From assembly GCA_000827205.1 (NCBI GenBank), contig KN832588.1, positions 1 to 25,602 on the forward strand: a stretch of DNA of 25,602 bases. Reading direction: 5' to 3'. Both the position numbers and the translations under genes were made by a program. How positions within the stretch are numbered: the first letter of the stretch is position 1; each line of letters begins with the position of its first letter. The notes under the pieces were generated by a model. The model was not told the DNA's origin. It saw only the letters and a program-made list of their open reading frames with translations, and ran no database searches. Shown here piece by piece: positions 1 through 11,544 of this stretch. The DNA is from Plicaturopsis crispa FD-325 SS-3 (lineage: Eukaryota > Basidiomycota > Agaricomycetes > Amylocorticiales > Amylocorticiaceae).

Positions 1-31
1 GCAAGGTCGAACACAAGGACGAGCGTAGAAG

Positions 32-1731
32 TCACGAGCACGCCCACTTCTCCATTGCTGTCCAAGCGCTGATGCCTAAGCAATCTAAAGGCTCTACGTC
101 CGGGCCAACGCGACGCAATCGGGAAATATGTTCTTGAACTTCCTTCCACCGAGCAATCCAAGTGTCGGCCTGGCGGCGACGGAAGAAAGGGACAGGCACA
201 TGCCCCTGGCCGTCGTGGGAGGGATATATGATGGAGTGGGCGTCTAAGGAGGTGATGGCCGGAAAAATACGAACGAGCGCGCATGCTACAGGGTACGTCC
301 TACGAGATATCTCGGAATTGGCGAGGCTGATGTGGCTGAGTGTCGAATTGAGAGACGATGTTGATAAATGAGGTGCGGTGTCAGTATCGGTAGCGTCAAT
401 GACTATGGACAGGTCAGAAAGGGTGGGACAGTTTTCCGCCAACGACGCCAGAGCACGCATTGTAAGATTGTGGGGTTTTAGCCAACCCCGGCATCCGAGG
501 TGAAGATGGCGCAAGGACGGCCAGTGAGAAACTATGCAATGGAGCTCCCGGTCGGAGATATCGCAGCGCAAGAGTGGGTAGCCAATGTTAAGGAAGGTTA
601 GATGAGGAGCTGAGAACAATGGAGCGAAATGTCGAATGGCAAGAATGGCTGAAGGATGAGGATCATCCAGGGCTACCCGAGTTGCGTGTGGAGTGTATTC
701 CATGCGATACAAAGAAATACGCTGGAGGATTGGCGAGGTAGGAATGATATTTAACACGGTAGGACGGGGAGGAGAGGCTATGGCAATCAGCGTCACCTCT
801 TGGAGATGTGGTAGTGGGCCGATAGAGGTATAGGGATGGATGTGACGGATGTCTCGATGATAGAGTTTAAGACACGTTAAGCGGGGAAAAGGATTTAGGG
901 TGGGGCGATGAAGGGCGGGGGCGTTGGTGGTCACTCTGCAAGTCAACTTTTCAAGATGCTCGAGGACGGCGATATGAAGGAATGCTGCGACAGTGACTTC
1001 TTCGCATCTCAGGATCCGAAGCCGACCGAAGGTGGACACCATGATACGGGCATCAGAGGCATCGAGTACATAGTCGCTCATGGTGAGCTCGACGAGGTGG
1101 GGCGAGACGCGAGCGAGGGCGATAAGGGTGGCGTGGGGGGGAAAGAGGGAGCCATGCATGTCTATCTCCAACACTCGTAGGGTATCGGCGCAGTACAGAG
1201 ACATGTTCTCGCGTAATCTGGACACTCCTATGTGTCCAAGGCGAAGGGAGACGAGGAGGGGGGTGACTGCACCGAGGGCGGCAGGAAAAACGGAAGGCCT
1301 TGGGTGTACCACCACGTCATGAGTTGACATGTCGCTGGCGACACTCAAATGGCGGACGTTTCGACCACGTTCTATGAGGTCTTGACGCTGTTGCGTCGTC
1401 GTCTTACCGTCCAACGTCAGAACCTGGAGGAGATTAGAATGAGGGTATATGCGCGAAAGACGAGGTGACTTGGGCTCACGCGGACGGGGGGCTGCTGGGT
1501 GTGGTCGTACGATATGGTACGATCAATATGAGCTGGCATCACACTCCATATTCTGCAAGGGCAATGGAGCGTGTCCCAATCGGCTCGACGTACTGCCAGG
1601 GAAAAGGCGACATCAGTTAACGCAAGGCTACGGCGCGAAGCTTCGTCGGCGTGCTTTACAACAAAGGGGCGAAGCTCCGGGAGGAAAGGGTCGGAATAAC
1701 GAGGCGGGAGGTCATCAGGTGGAGTGGTCAT
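32..1731 (-). CDS. F-box/LRR-like protein, tandem paralogue 1 (2 exons)
   Basis: Probable substrate adaptor of an SCF ubiquitin ligase. Exon 1 is 1731-1480 (84 codons) and carries a degenerate F-box-like segment at about residues 15-60, with an LPEL start and a helix ending in WDTL. The intron at 1479-1424 is 56 nt: it starts GTGAGC, has a CTAAT branch site and ends CTCCAG, phase 0. Exon 2 runs 1423-32 and ends in TGA. The product is 547 aa. Exon 2 opens with the RxxLxxxGRxVRHL motif that follows the F-box in this fungal family, then irregular leucine-rich segments, then the block shared by all six F-box genes here (about residues 353-482, containing GWLKPHNLT and LSIVIDA). A late RWxxV motif precedes the end WACS-stop. 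The start is the first ATG of exon 1 and aligns with the neighbouring paralogue. The family is clear; the substrate is unknown. Confidence 0.85.
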
Positions 1732-2434
1732 GGGAAACGGAAGAGTTTACAGGCGGCCCATGCAGTGGGAGGGAGGGCGAATTGGAGGAGAACGAGAAAA
1801 TTGACTGAATTGTCCGGCCACATGGCAAACCCAGAAATGGTAAAGACATAACCTAAAAGAGTGGGAGGAGATCCCAACGGACTCGAAGTGATGGCGGAGC
1901 GGAGAGAAGCACCTGGCGGGGCGATCCACAGGGACCGACACAGAGGGCGTTGTGGGAGTTGATATGGTGCAACGGGGCACATAGGACAATACCAATTAAG
2001 ATTGACGGGAAAGTGTTTGTGGGCGAGGGCAAAGAAAGAGGCGGATCGAAAGAGACGGGGCGATGTGAAACTTCCTTCAGAGAAGAAGGGTGTGAAAATG
2101 GCGTCGCCGCTTTCCCACTGCATACGCTGCGTGCTGGAGAGATGAATAAGATAGATGATACAGAATGGTACCGGTGTAGCTACGACAGTGGAGAAAAGGG
2201 CCGGTTTGAACGGAACTTAAAGGCTAGTGAAGAAAGGCAGGGGGGGCCGGCAAGACATGAATGAAACGAGCTGAAGGATTGGGAAAGGCAACGTGGAGTG
2301 CGACAGCGCAAGCATAGATACGAAGAATGAGGCCCGCGCAGCGTATAAGCGGGATAAGAAGTGTAGAATGTGCGGTGATATGTCCTGCGAGGGTGGTCAT
2401 ACTACGAAGGGGGTAAAACGGCCCAATGTTAGCG
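1732..2434. other. intergenic spacer between tandem F-box genes 1 and 2
   Basis: About 700 bases that serve as upstream region of F-box gene 1 and downstream region of F-box gene 2, both on minus. Short open frames exist on both strands, but none has a recognisable domain or looks like a fragment of the neighbours. The plus strand is purine-rich as elsewhere. I see no TATA box or repeat that I can defend. Confidence 0.5.
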
Positions 2435-4187
2435 TTATGGCAGAAAGGGGGTGAAAGACAACATACGAAGATGTGGGAAAGGGCGGGAGCAAGCCCAACT
2501 TTCGAGGACGGTCCAGGCGTGGGGGCCCAAACTCCAGTCTTCAGATGGTAGATGTTGAGCGCAAGATCGAAAAGTGGAGAGCTCGGCGCCAACATATGCC
2601 CAACGATTGCCCCAAGATCTGTGGGCGGTCAGTGACATACTCCGCGGAAGGCGAGCATGACACTGAGGGTGGTGAAAGCCAATCCAGGGAGTTTCGATGG
2701 AGGCGAGGGAGGGAAAAAGGCGGAGAAGGACGTGGGCAACGGGGGATGTCCTCTTCGAGATGCGAGAGTTCCCCAAATTGATGGCGGTCAAAAGGGAAGG
2801 TTTGGATGGTCGGGGGATAGACTGAACGACGTCGTTTTGAGAAGCGTCGATTACCAGGGAGAGAATCTGAAGGTCGGGACAACAATCGACAAGGTAAGCC
2901 AAACTGCGTAGGGTGAGGTTGGACGAGTTCATCCATCCGTATCCGCCCAAGCGAAACTCGCTCAAATGGGGACAGTGGGACGCGAGGGAGTAGATGTCAT
3001 GGTCATGAAGATCGCACTGCATGAACGGGAGGCCAAGAGAAAGAACGACGATTTGACGGGAAGAGATAACGCCAGAAAAATGACGAGCGTTGAGAATGGA
3101 CGGACGGAAAAGACGCAGCATGTGTTGATGAGTGCAGCGCGATATAGTAAGACGACAGATTACAAGGGATGAGCAAATGAGCAGCATGGAAGTTACGGTG
3201 GCGAGGTCGAAAGTGGAGATGTTTTGACTGCTGTCAAGAGTGAATTCCCGCAGATCGGGCAGGCGGGCATCGGACAAATAAACCAATGGATCAGACGGAT
3301 TGTGGAATTGCATCTCAAGCGCGAGTAAGCGGGGGAAACAATAGGGGGACGGGGAGACGTTGGTGCCGCTGGGAATAGAACAACCGAAAGCGAGAAAGTC
3401 CAACTGTTCAAAAGTAGAGAGAGTGGATATCGCTTCGAGGGTCATATACGAGCACCGCAAACGGCGGAGGAGGGGCAGACGAACGAGAAGGATCTGAGCG
3501 TTGGGGCCGTCGAGGATAAAATCGGTCATGGAGAGATCGACGAGATCGGTGCATACTTGGAGTAAATCCATGAACGTGTCTTGCGCAGGGGAAAGTGAGG
3601 CGTGCATGTCCACGGAAAGAACACGGAGAGTGGGTGCACAATATAACGAGACGTTATCCCGGACTCTAGCTGCACCGATATGTCCGATGCGTAAGGATTG
3701 AAGCCTGGGGGTCACTGGACGACCGAGAACAGGGCGGAAGACAGACGGTTCCGGCACGACCACCATTCGCACGGCGGACCATCCAGCGCTGACGACACGC
3801 AAGTGTCGAACGTCTGCGCCGTATTCGAGAAGGCGTGCGCGTTGGGCGTCGGTAGTTTCGCCCTCAAGGGTAAAAACCTATGCGAAAAGTTACTGATCAA
3901 ACATAAATAAAAGGGACGGTAACGGGAATTACGCGGATGGCTTTGAGAGGTTCCGTCCGGTCTTCCCAACTATCGCGGCGAATAGGGCCCTGAAGGACGT
4001 GCCAGAGAGGCAAAGGTGAGGTGAGTGTGTCCATGGCCGATCTGCGCACAGCGCGGTAAAATGCATAGTCGGCGAGGAACAAGCTGCGACGAGAGTGCTG
4101 ATCGACTTGATTGGCGATCATGGCTAGAATCTCTGGCATGCTGAGTCGAGGACGGTGGACTGTGGGGCCTTCAGGAGAGTCGGCCAT
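2435..4187 (-). CDS. F-box/LRR-like protein, tandem paralogue 2 (2 exons)
   Basis: Closest neighbour and paralogue of the gene at 32-1731, same strand and same structure. Exon 1 is 4187-3933 (85 codons) and has an F-box-like segment with MPEILAMIANQV followed by RRSLFLADYAFYRAVRR. The intron at 3932-3878 is 55 nt: GTAATT donor, a GTAAC branch-like site, GCATAG acceptor, phase 0, at the same place as in paralogue 1. Exon 2 is 3877-2435, ends in TAA and gives a 565-aa product. The joined sequence reads AIR-VFTLEGETT, matching VR-VLTLDGKTT of paralogue 1, which supports the splice. The shared block is present (GWMNSSNLT, LSLVIDA). The C-terminus continues 16 residues past the WACS at which paralogue 1 stops. 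Expected role: SCF ubiquitin-ligase adaptor, by family. Confidence 0.86.
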
Positions 4188-5035
4188 GAGAGCGTTGAGT
4201 TGGGACAGAAGAACGTTCAGGTATGGGGATGTATTGAAGTGGTGATGATGTCAAGGGGTGATGAAGGGCAAAACCAGAATGTTGTAAAGGATGTAACAGA
4301 GAGGAAGGCGGCTGAACATGATGATGAAGGGGAACCGAAGAATATGTATGAGAGGCGTGAGAACAAGAGATCAAATGCGTCCAGAAGACAATTCGCTCAT
4401 TGACATAGTCTGCCCCAACCAGGCCTGACGATATGACGGGAATAATGTCATTCCAATGCATCCATTCAAAGCGGTAATACATGAAAAGCGGTGGAAAGAA
4501 GACTGAGCTGAGTGCCAGAGGGAAAGCCGGTCCGCTGTACCTGGGCTGGGACGCCGGAATGATGCCTGACGCTACGCTACAAAGATGAAGCGAGCGCTAG
4601 TTCTGTACGAGCATATTGTGCGCAGCAACCGTTGAAATTCAGCTCAATGGTGACGGAGATAAACACCAAAGTTGAGAGTCACTCGCTGATGCGTGTGATG
4701 CAAAAGGTAGGCTAACGAACGGGGAAGCTGTACGATGACTGTGGCATGAGACAAAGTGACGAAAGAAAAAAGGGGTGTTTGGGGGAGATGGCCGGAAATG
4801 AAGGATAGAAAGTGGGAGAGGTGGCAAGCGTGTTAATGGGCGGGCGATGGAGGAAAACGGTCGATGTTCATATAAAATGGTGAGAAAGGGGGATCAGAGG
4901 TGGCGAGGGGTTGAACCTATGGGTCTGCCGAGAAGCGAAAAGGTTAGAAAAAGAAGGGGAAATATGAAGTTGAGAAGAGCGATAAGAGGGTTCCTCTGAA
5001 CATAAAACGGGGATTATCTGGAAATGATGAAATGT
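4188..5035. other. intergenic region upstream of F-box gene 2
   Basis: About 850 bases without a supported gene. Open frames on the minus strand (for example 4171-4482 and 4639-4827) are pyrimidine-driven strings rich in S, P and H with no domain. An AT-rich CATATAAAA string lies at about 4869 and reads as TTTTATATG on minus. It is more than 600 bases upstream of the F-box start, so I do not call it a promoter. Confidence 0.45.
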
Positions 5036-5954
5036 CTAGCGTGCAGAGGGAATGAGAATGATGGCAACTAGGGGGAGGGTACATCCGCCATCGTCGCTAT
5101 CGTGGTTTGCGGAAGCGTCTGGCCCAGTTTCCCACAGTTTGGGCGACGCAGGGTGGGCGAGGTCGGCCGCATCCGCCTCAAGCATCCACCGTTGGTAATC
5201 AATGAGCGATAGTTCTGCGTCGCGAGGATTGCGTCCCTTGCTGCGTTCCATGGCAAGAAGGGATTGACGATATTCGGCGAAGCCCAGCTGAGTGAAGGTA
5301 GGTTTAGAGGGGAGGATGGAGGAGGTAAAGGAAACGAACTGGGTCACGGAGAGAAATCACAATGGTTACAATGTGAGGGCAGTACTGAAGGATTAAAAAC
5401 GACGTTGGAGGAGAAGAGAACGTTGGACGGTTGACAAGTACCTCGGCCAGGGAGGTCGTTTGCGAAATTTTCCAACGAAGGGGAGCTTGGGCGCGGTGCA
5501 GAACCTGCGGGTATGGGAATGTTATTCATTGAGACCGAGCAGAAGGGGGGCTCACCAAGATAGCGAGGTCAAGGGCTAACGAGAGAAGGTACGAAGTGTG
5601 AGCTTCGGGATTTGGTTGGCTGAACGCCTGGAGGTTGAAGAAAAGCTTGATACGCCCTGCACAACGACGAGGACGACTGAGTGAAGCGTTATGATGGGTG
5701 CAGGAACGTGAGGCTGACGGATTAATTGATCGGTAGACCAGATGGACGAAGACCAAATGTTAAGGGGAGGTTGGGTCGTCGATGCTACGTATCTCTGGAA
5801 AGAGCGCGAGACCAGGTACTGGCGAGGAGTAAGAGACATGGCAAATTGTAAAGAAGCGGAAAGAGAGAGAGAGAGAGAGAGAGAAGACTACTTGTATGGC
5901 TTTGATGGTGGGGCGAAGATTATCGTGCGTTCTGATGTGGGAGTAAGTCATCAT
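5036..5954 (-). CDS. possible multi-exon gene of unknown function
   Basis: I do not recognise this gene. A consistent splice model can be built on minus: exons 5954-5892, 5818-5719, 5656-5556, 5504-5442 and 5338-5036, ending in TAG, about 209 aa. Support varies. The intron 5555-5505 (51 nt, GTGAGC...CCGCAG with CTCAAT) is good. The intron 5891-5819 (73 nt, GTAGTC...CGCCAG with CTTAC) contains the (CT)n tract. The intron 5718-5657 has a weak GTCAGC donor. The intron 5441-5339 is long for this window (103 nt), and an alternative acceptor exists at 5385. The last exon looks protein-like (AEYRQSLLAMERSKGRNP and LSLIDYQRWMLEAD). The exon around 5600 (IKLFFNLQAFSQPNPEAH) also looks coding. The open frame extends far upstream of 5954, so the start is uncertain. 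Confidence 0.33.
5862..5884. repeat. (GA)n microsatellite
   Basis: An uninterrupted AG/GA dinucleotide run of 23 bases. Read on minus it is (CT)n and falls inside the first intron proposed for the gene at 5036-5954, where it would form most of a pyrimidine tract upstream of the CGCCAG acceptor. Confidence 0.95.
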
Positions 5955-6878
5955 GGCATCAAGATGCGGGATATAATGAAGGCGACGCGGCACGAGCCCT
6001 AAGAACGCGTAACGAGCGATGATGAGGAGAGAGTAGCGTTGAGAGAGGGGGAAGGTAGAAACCGAGAGAAAGAGAATGAAAGCGGAAGGTGAGGGCGGGG
6101 GAATATGTACAAATGCTAGACCAAGGGTGAGATAGAGTGGCGAATGCGGAGCGAAAGATGCATCTACACGGGCAACAAAACAGGTGGTCGTGGTATAATC
6201 AGAAGTAGCATATATCGGCAGAGTGAGCATGACAAAGAATTCACGGACGAGGAAAGAAGAGGAACGCAACCAGAGATGAATACAAACACGGGCGACGGGG
6301 GTATAGGAGTGCGAGGCGAGGCGAGGCGACAGAGTAAAGGGTTGGGGAGGATAAATAACTAAATAACGGGGAGGAATAATGGGGGTAATTGGAGGAATGA
6401 GGGAACGACTGTGATGAACATGACACAGACAGGTACCTGTATCGATAGATATTTCATAGATTCGGGCGAGAGAATGATGGATGCGGAGATACCGTGAGCT
6501 GACTGGCTCGGCGTAATGGTGAGCACGGCTGAAAGAGATGTAACATGCTGGCCTACTAATGCTGGTCCCTAACGGTAACGCTAACCCCCGAACGTCCGGG
6601 TACCTGACCGTACGTGAAACGGGCCACAGAATGGTTGGCCAATAAATATGTTTTGGGCGGGTCAGACGTCGCCTGGGTGCGGGAGAGCGCTGTACGGCAG
6701 AGGCCATGTGAATGTCGGGGCGGGGTACGTGGTGAGACAAATCAACGCGGGGCGTCAGGGTGACTCAAGCAGAGAGCCAAAGGAGAGCAAAAGAGCAGGG
6801 CGAAGGACGAAGAAGGCGTACAACGCTGAATGTGCCGTATAAAGAACAGAAGGAAGGCAGTGGCTGGAGAAGGGCGAA
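5955..6878. other. unresolved region with a long open minus frame
   Basis: One minus-strand frame stays open from about 6740 down to 5760 (326 codons). It is rich in S, P, L, H and Y, with hydrophobic stretches, but has no domain I recognise. In this purine/pyrimidine-skewed window, long pyrimidine-rich minus frames arise easily. It may include upstream exons of the candidate at 5036-5954. A short GGCGA triplication lies at about 6311-6329. Nothing else is supported. Confidence 0.35.
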
Positions 6879-8560
6879 TTATAATCGCAGAGGGTTGGAA
6901 TGGTGGTGGAACGTCGCTGGTGGATCGACTGCAGATAGTTGAGCGTGGATGACGGATATCATGGCGGAGGCCCATCGAGTGGACCAGAGGAGTCGCTGCG
7001 TCGCGTTCCCGTTGACGAAACCGGAATCCAAGGGGAGGGGGCCAATGGCATGGGTGCCGGCCCACGCGACGACGGATGACAGTCGAGGAAAAAGTGCGAA
7101 CAGGGCACCGGCGACGGCATCTCCGATGGGACCAATGCGAGAGGTGCCCAAACTGAGCGTGCGAACGGCGAAATTGGGCGAGACGGTTGGAAGATGATCA
7201 AAGTCGGATAGATGAGTGGCATCGAGAACGAGAGATATGGTGGACAGGCGGGGACAGAAATGCACCAACGAAAAGAGCGAACGTATGGTCAACTGGGATG
7301 AATTCAGCCATCCTCGAGACCCCAGAGAGAGCACCTCGAGAGCGGGCCACGCAGAGGCCATGAGGCGAACATCTGAATCGGTTAGATGGAACTCGACGTT
7401 GGGGCAATCGAAGCAGAGGACGACTAAGTTGTTGCACTGAAAGAGCGGTGAGAAATGATCGATCGAGAGAGTGAGAGCGCACTGTAAAACAGCGCGAGGC
7501 GTGGGTGAGATGTGCTGGTGAAAAGAGATGTTGGAGAGGACAGTGGGCTCACAAGCCCGTAAGAGGGTTTGAAACAGGTCGACTTCGAGCGGAAAGAGGG
7601 TGTCATGGGTCCAGACCGTAAGATGGCGTAAACGAGGGAAGGAGGCGACGGTAAGAAGATCTGTGAGCGGCGGGATGTGACCGACGGTGATTTCCAAAGT
7701 TTCCAAAGCCGTGAAGAGAGCATGGTGTAGGACGCGGGGACGGTAACGGGAAAAGGGAGGGTTGAGGGTAAAAGCGAGGAATGTGAGACGTGGAAGTGCG
7801 GAGAGCAAAGCAAAAGCGTGGAGATCCATATTATCGCAGCGGAATCGGACCAGGCGACTCGTGCGACTGCAAAGGCGAGCGGAAGATGCGATGTCAAGCG
7901 AGTAAGCGCGGAGGGTCAGATCGACCAAGAGGAAACAAGTGCGGAGGATCACGTCAAGTAAAGGTGCAGAGAGGCGTTCGGAGGAAGCCATGTCCAAAGA
8001 CAATATCTCTATTGATGGGCTAAGATAGAGATGGAGGAGGTCGTAGACGGCAGCGCCGACGGGGCCGATGTCCAAGACGCGTAGACTGATCGTAATGGGG
8101 CGACTACATAGGGACAAGACGGAGGGTTGAGGACAAAACACCTCGGGGCCAAAGAGTCGGAGGACTCGCACCCTGCGCGCGTATGCCTGCAGCGTCGCAC
8201 GTTGCGCAGGAGGTGTTGATCCTTGCAAAACGATCATCTGGACCTGGACTAGGATAAGGAAGAGAAGAAGAAAGTATAAAACATGCGGCATACCGCACAT
8301 TGGGTGTTGTCCGGGGAGTATGTGTCGGGGAAAAGGTGGGGAAGAGATAACAACTGCCACAAAGGTTTGTCGCTTTCGAGATTGGCCCATATGGTGTCTA
8401 GTGCAGGAGAAGACATCGCCTTGCAACAGAGGGCGACGTTGAGGAGGTACCTGTACGGCACGTTATCGAGGATGATGGCTAGGATGTCGAATGTGCCAAG
8501 ACAGCGGGTCTGGTGAGGACCAGCGGCGGTGTGGAAAGTTATAAGCGGACTAGCAGACAT
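6879..8560 (-). CDS. F-box/LRR-like protein 3 (2 exons)
   Basis: Exon 1 is 8560-8294 (89 codons). The F-box is clear at about residues 20-60: LGTFDILAIILDNVPYRYLL, then NVALCCKAMSSPALDTIWANL, followed by the KPLWQLL that in this family comes just after the F-box. The intron at 8293-8238 is 56 nt: GTATGC donor, GTCCAG acceptor, phase 0. The preceding CAG, 6 nt earlier, is also in frame, so two residues are ambiguous. Exon 2 is 8237-6879 and ends in TAA; total about 541 aa. It begins with QRATLQAYARRVRVLRL, the post-F-box signature, and later carries GWLNSSQLTIRSL, LSTISLVLDAT and a late RW motif. I chose the ATG at 8560 because the open frame further upstream (to 8887) has no family similarity. 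The gene lies head-to-head with the plus-strand F-box gene at 9413. Confidence 0.85.
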
Positions 8561-9412
8561 GGGGCAGCGAGATTGGTACGATGCGGTGATGAGCAGGGCC
8601 TGGGTGCGGCGTGGCGAATACCGAGACGTAGACCGAAATAGCGGAGAGACGTTGGATGCGACGGGCGGTAGACTCGGTGAGAAAGGTTTGAGGATAAACC
8701 TGGATGGGTACTTTTGCGAGAAGTTACTGTATACTTTGGTACAGGTCTTTACGCCTACTGTTGTTGCCAAACTAAAATAGGCACTGGGGTCCGCAGGGGG
8801 TTCGAGCGCAGGAGGAATGTACGTGCTCAATGTCTTGAACGATGTCCCCGAGGTTGCGGGAGCACCCGCAGCGACTGCCCGCGGCAAGCGCCGAAATTGA
8901 TATGATTACGCTCCTCCGCGAGCGGTGGCCAGCCCGGTCGTCATTATACCCAAAAAGCAGGAAAGTCAGAGGGGAGTCGGCGTAGTACGCGAAATGTCGC
9001 GCGTCCGAAATTCAACGTTGTAGTGAGTGGCCGTGGCAGGTATGGGCACGTTCACATGGTGGGTAAATAGGAGTGTCCACCAACGGTTACTCAGGCGTGC
9101 CAGAAAGGCCGTTCAATTTACATACTTGGGACCATGGCGCCTGCTTTAAAGGGTAGGCGCAATCAGGACAGGGGCTTAACACATACTTGGGAGAGAGGGC
9201 GGAGCAACGGGGTTGAAGCGGGGGATGAACAGGGTAAAGGGCAAGAATACATGAGAGCTCACAAGGACCGCCCAGTAACTGTGACAATCGTACTGCCTGC
9301 ACCGAGACATACCAAAAATCGAACAGCGCATAACGTGATAGTGAGTGTGCAGTGACAAAACAGGCGACCGGAGCGCTAACACAACGAAAAGGGACAGGAA
9401 AGAAATACGAAG
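8561..9412. other. divergent intergenic region between F-box genes 3 and 4
   Basis: About 850 bases between the start of a minus gene and the start of a plus gene, so it should hold both promoters or a shared one. I see no convincing TATA box, motif pair or gene. Short open frames on both strands have no domains. Confidence 0.5.
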
Positions 9413-11071
9413 ATGAATCGATGCCTACAGATAGTGGAGTTGCAGAGGGAAATTTTCGAGGTGGTGAAGATGCAGGAGAATGGCCCAGACACTCTTGCGA
9501 CATTATGCAGGACTACAAGGCTTTTTTTTGACACAGCGTCCGATGTGTTGTGGTACGAGCAGCGTTCTCTAGTTCCCGTGTGGAAAACGTTGGGAAGCGT
9601 AGTGGTTGAGAGGCAAATGGAGGAAAGCGAGGACGGGAAGGGTAGCGAGAGCACGGACGAGAGCGAGCGCAAAGCGGAAGCAGACATAGGGCTGGCGATC
9701 AATGGAAAAGTGGAGGAACAGAACTGGAGGAGGATGAAGATTTACGCGGGGAAAATACGAATACTGCGCGTGCCCAAAACAGAAACGGACGACGGCGACG
9801 CGTACCCGTTCACAAACGCGGACATGGCGAAGCTAATGGAAGATGGATGTCCGCTTCCGGTGACGACAAAGTTATTGGAATTCGAAAAAGTAGGACGAGA
9901 GGGACGACAAAGGTTGACGGCGGCACTGTACTTGGCGCCGAGCTTAGAAAGGCTGACCATGCCGCTGGGAGGAGTCAGGAGGTACGCAGCGGAGAACAAT
10001 TTGCTGCTGGGGAGAATATTGCAGACGTGTGCAAAGCTGAAGGCAATCGAGCTGCGAAAAATGACCCTGGACACCGAGGAAACCAGGGGTTTGTGCGAAA
10101 ACGGAGGAGGCGCTATGCATGTCGAGAGCCTGAGATGCAAAGGGCTGAGATCGAGCGGATTGCTGGCAGTGTCTGCTATGCCCTGCTTAAAACGCCTTGC
10201 GTTTGCGTGCAGGGCAAGGGCTGGACTGAGCTTCGCGAAAGGGCTCAAGGACTTGGTGGCGGAGGGACGGTTGAACGAACGCTACTTCCCCATCCTCGAG
10301 AGGCTGGACATCAAGTTCAGAGACGTGGACGATGCGAGGGCGATAATGGAGGTCGGGGAACTAGCGAACATCCGTGGGCTGGGCTTTATGCCCTCGGAAT
10401 ACTGGAGTGAGGGAGATACGAAGAAATGGGAGAAATTGTTTGAGTCGAGTGGGGCCGCATGCAAAAAGGAGAGGCTAAAGGGATTTACAGTGAGCGAGAT
10501 GGGGGAATTGGCCAGGGATAGATTGGTGCGGATGGAGCACAACGTGCTGATGACCATGCGGATGATGCAGCCGTTACTGGGTTTCAAGGAGCTGAGAATG
10601 CTGTGGTTGAACGTGCCGGTGGTCTATCTGCTGGACGACAACGATTTGGAGCGAATGGCACGTGCATGGCCGCAGCTGCAAATATTTTCTTTAGGGGCGA
10701 GGTTTGGATGGATGGAAGAGTCAAGGGTGACGCTAGGAGGAGTGAAAAGCTTGATTCGGCACTGCCCAGGGTTGAAAAACTTGGAGTTGGTGATTGACGC
10801 GACGAAGGAAGTGCCGGAAAGGGCGGGGGCCATGGCGGTGGCAAACAACAAAATCACGGGCCTTGTTTTGGGGAATTCGAAGATACGAGCGCAAACGGAC
10901 GAAGTGGCGGAGGAATTGGGCGCGGTCCTGCCACAGTTACGCTGGATCGAGACCTGGAGTGCCTGCAGCGGTGGAGATATGGTGAGGAAACGGAGTGGGA
11001 TTTCGGAGGATGAGAGGAGGAGTCACGAAGACAGGTGGAGGCGGGTGGTCGCGAAGCTGCGATATGAATAA
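9413..11071 (+). CDS. F-box/LRR-like protein 4, intronless, plus strand
   Basis: A single open frame of 552 codons from ATG to TAA. The N-terminus aligns with the F-box region of the family, but the F-box is degenerate: LQREIFEVV lacks the usual LP pair. It is followed by LATLCRTTRLFFDTASDVLW and the VPVWKTL tail that corresponds to KPLWQLL of gene 3. The post-F-box signature is NWRRMKIYAGKIRILRV. The shared C-terminal block spans about residues 384-515: LDDNDLERMARAWPQL, FGWMEESRVTL, LKNLELVIDAT, then DRWRRV near the end. The protein is unusually rich in E, K, R, G and M compared with its minus-strand paralogues. No intron interrupts the position where paralogues 1, 2, 3 and 6 carry one. Expected role: SCF adaptor, by family; the weak F-box makes Skp1 binding less certain. 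Confidence 0.82.
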   Translation: MNRCLQIVELQREIFEVVKMQENGPDTLATLCRTTRLFFDTASDVLWYEQRSLVPVWKTLGSVVVERQMEESEDGKGSESTDESERKAEADIGLAINGKVEEQNWRRMKIYAGKIRILRVPKTETDDGDAYPFTNADMAKLMEDGCPLPVTTKLLEFEKVGREGRQRLTAALYLAPSLERLTMPLGGVRRYAAENNLLLGRILQTCAKLKAIELRKMTLDTEETRGLCENGGGAMHVESLRCKGLRSSGLLAVSAMPCLKRLAFACRARAGLSFAKGLKDLVAEGRLNERYFPILERLDIKFRDVDDARAIMEVGELANIRGLGFMPSEYWSEGDTKKWEKLFESSGAACKKERLKGFTVSEMGELARDRLVRMEHNVLMTMRMMQPLLGFKELRMLWLNVPVVYLLDDNDLERMARAWPQLQIFSLGARFGWMEESRVTLGGVKSLIRHCPGLKNLELVIDATKEVPERAGAMAVANNKITGLVLGNSKIRAQTDEVAEELGAVLPQLRWIETWSACSGGDMVRKRSGISEDERRSHEDRWRRVVAKLRYE

Positions 11072-11544
11072 GGTCCCTGGGTTAAACATGGGTTGCTTGG
11101 GGAGAAGAAGCAGGACGATGTCGGACTATGAGAACTTAACGGTGTCGATGGCGAGAAAAAAATTGATAAAACGCGAGGGAGTATACAAGTGCTAGGAAGG
11201 ACGTAGACTGGGTCGATCGCAGTAAATATACTGCGAATGGAGGGAAGCCGTTGGGTCGGAGGATCGTGTCACAGATATAAAGAAGGGAAGATGCACAACG
11301 ACATATTGCTGATAACCGAGCGTGCGCGACGCCACATTCAAGCTCCGACGGTATACGACGTGGAAGCATGGGCGACCTGGTGTTTCCAATTTGCCACAAC
11401 CACACGGAGAGTTCACCTCAAAGAGCTACGAGAACTTCATTGTCAAATGAGGACTGCAGTGGTGAGTGACCAAGAAGAAACAGACCGGATCGTGAAAAAA
11501 TTTAAGTGCCCGTGCAGGAGATCGGGCTCCGCCAGTCGGCGACG
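11072..11544. other. spacer and 5' flank of F-box gene 5
   Basis: About 470 bases between two tandem plus-strand paralogues. A short plus frame (11237-11548) overlaps the next start but has no domain. The frame of gene 5 is open back to a GTG at 11506, but the ATG at 11545 matches the start of gene 4. I see no distinct promoter motif. Confidence 0.5.

Noticed and set aside
5760-6740. Minus-strand open frame of 326 codons
   Set aside because: Pyrimidine-driven composition with no domain and it ends in the (CT)n tract; only its last part is used in the tentative 5036-5954 model.
8561-8887. N-terminal extension of F-box gene 3
   Set aside because: The frame is open, but the extension is unlike any paralogue; the ATG at 8560 places the F-box as in the other members.
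9742-10248. Minus-strand open frame inside F-box gene 4
   Set aside because: Antisense shadow of a well supported gene with the expected pyrimidine-type composition.
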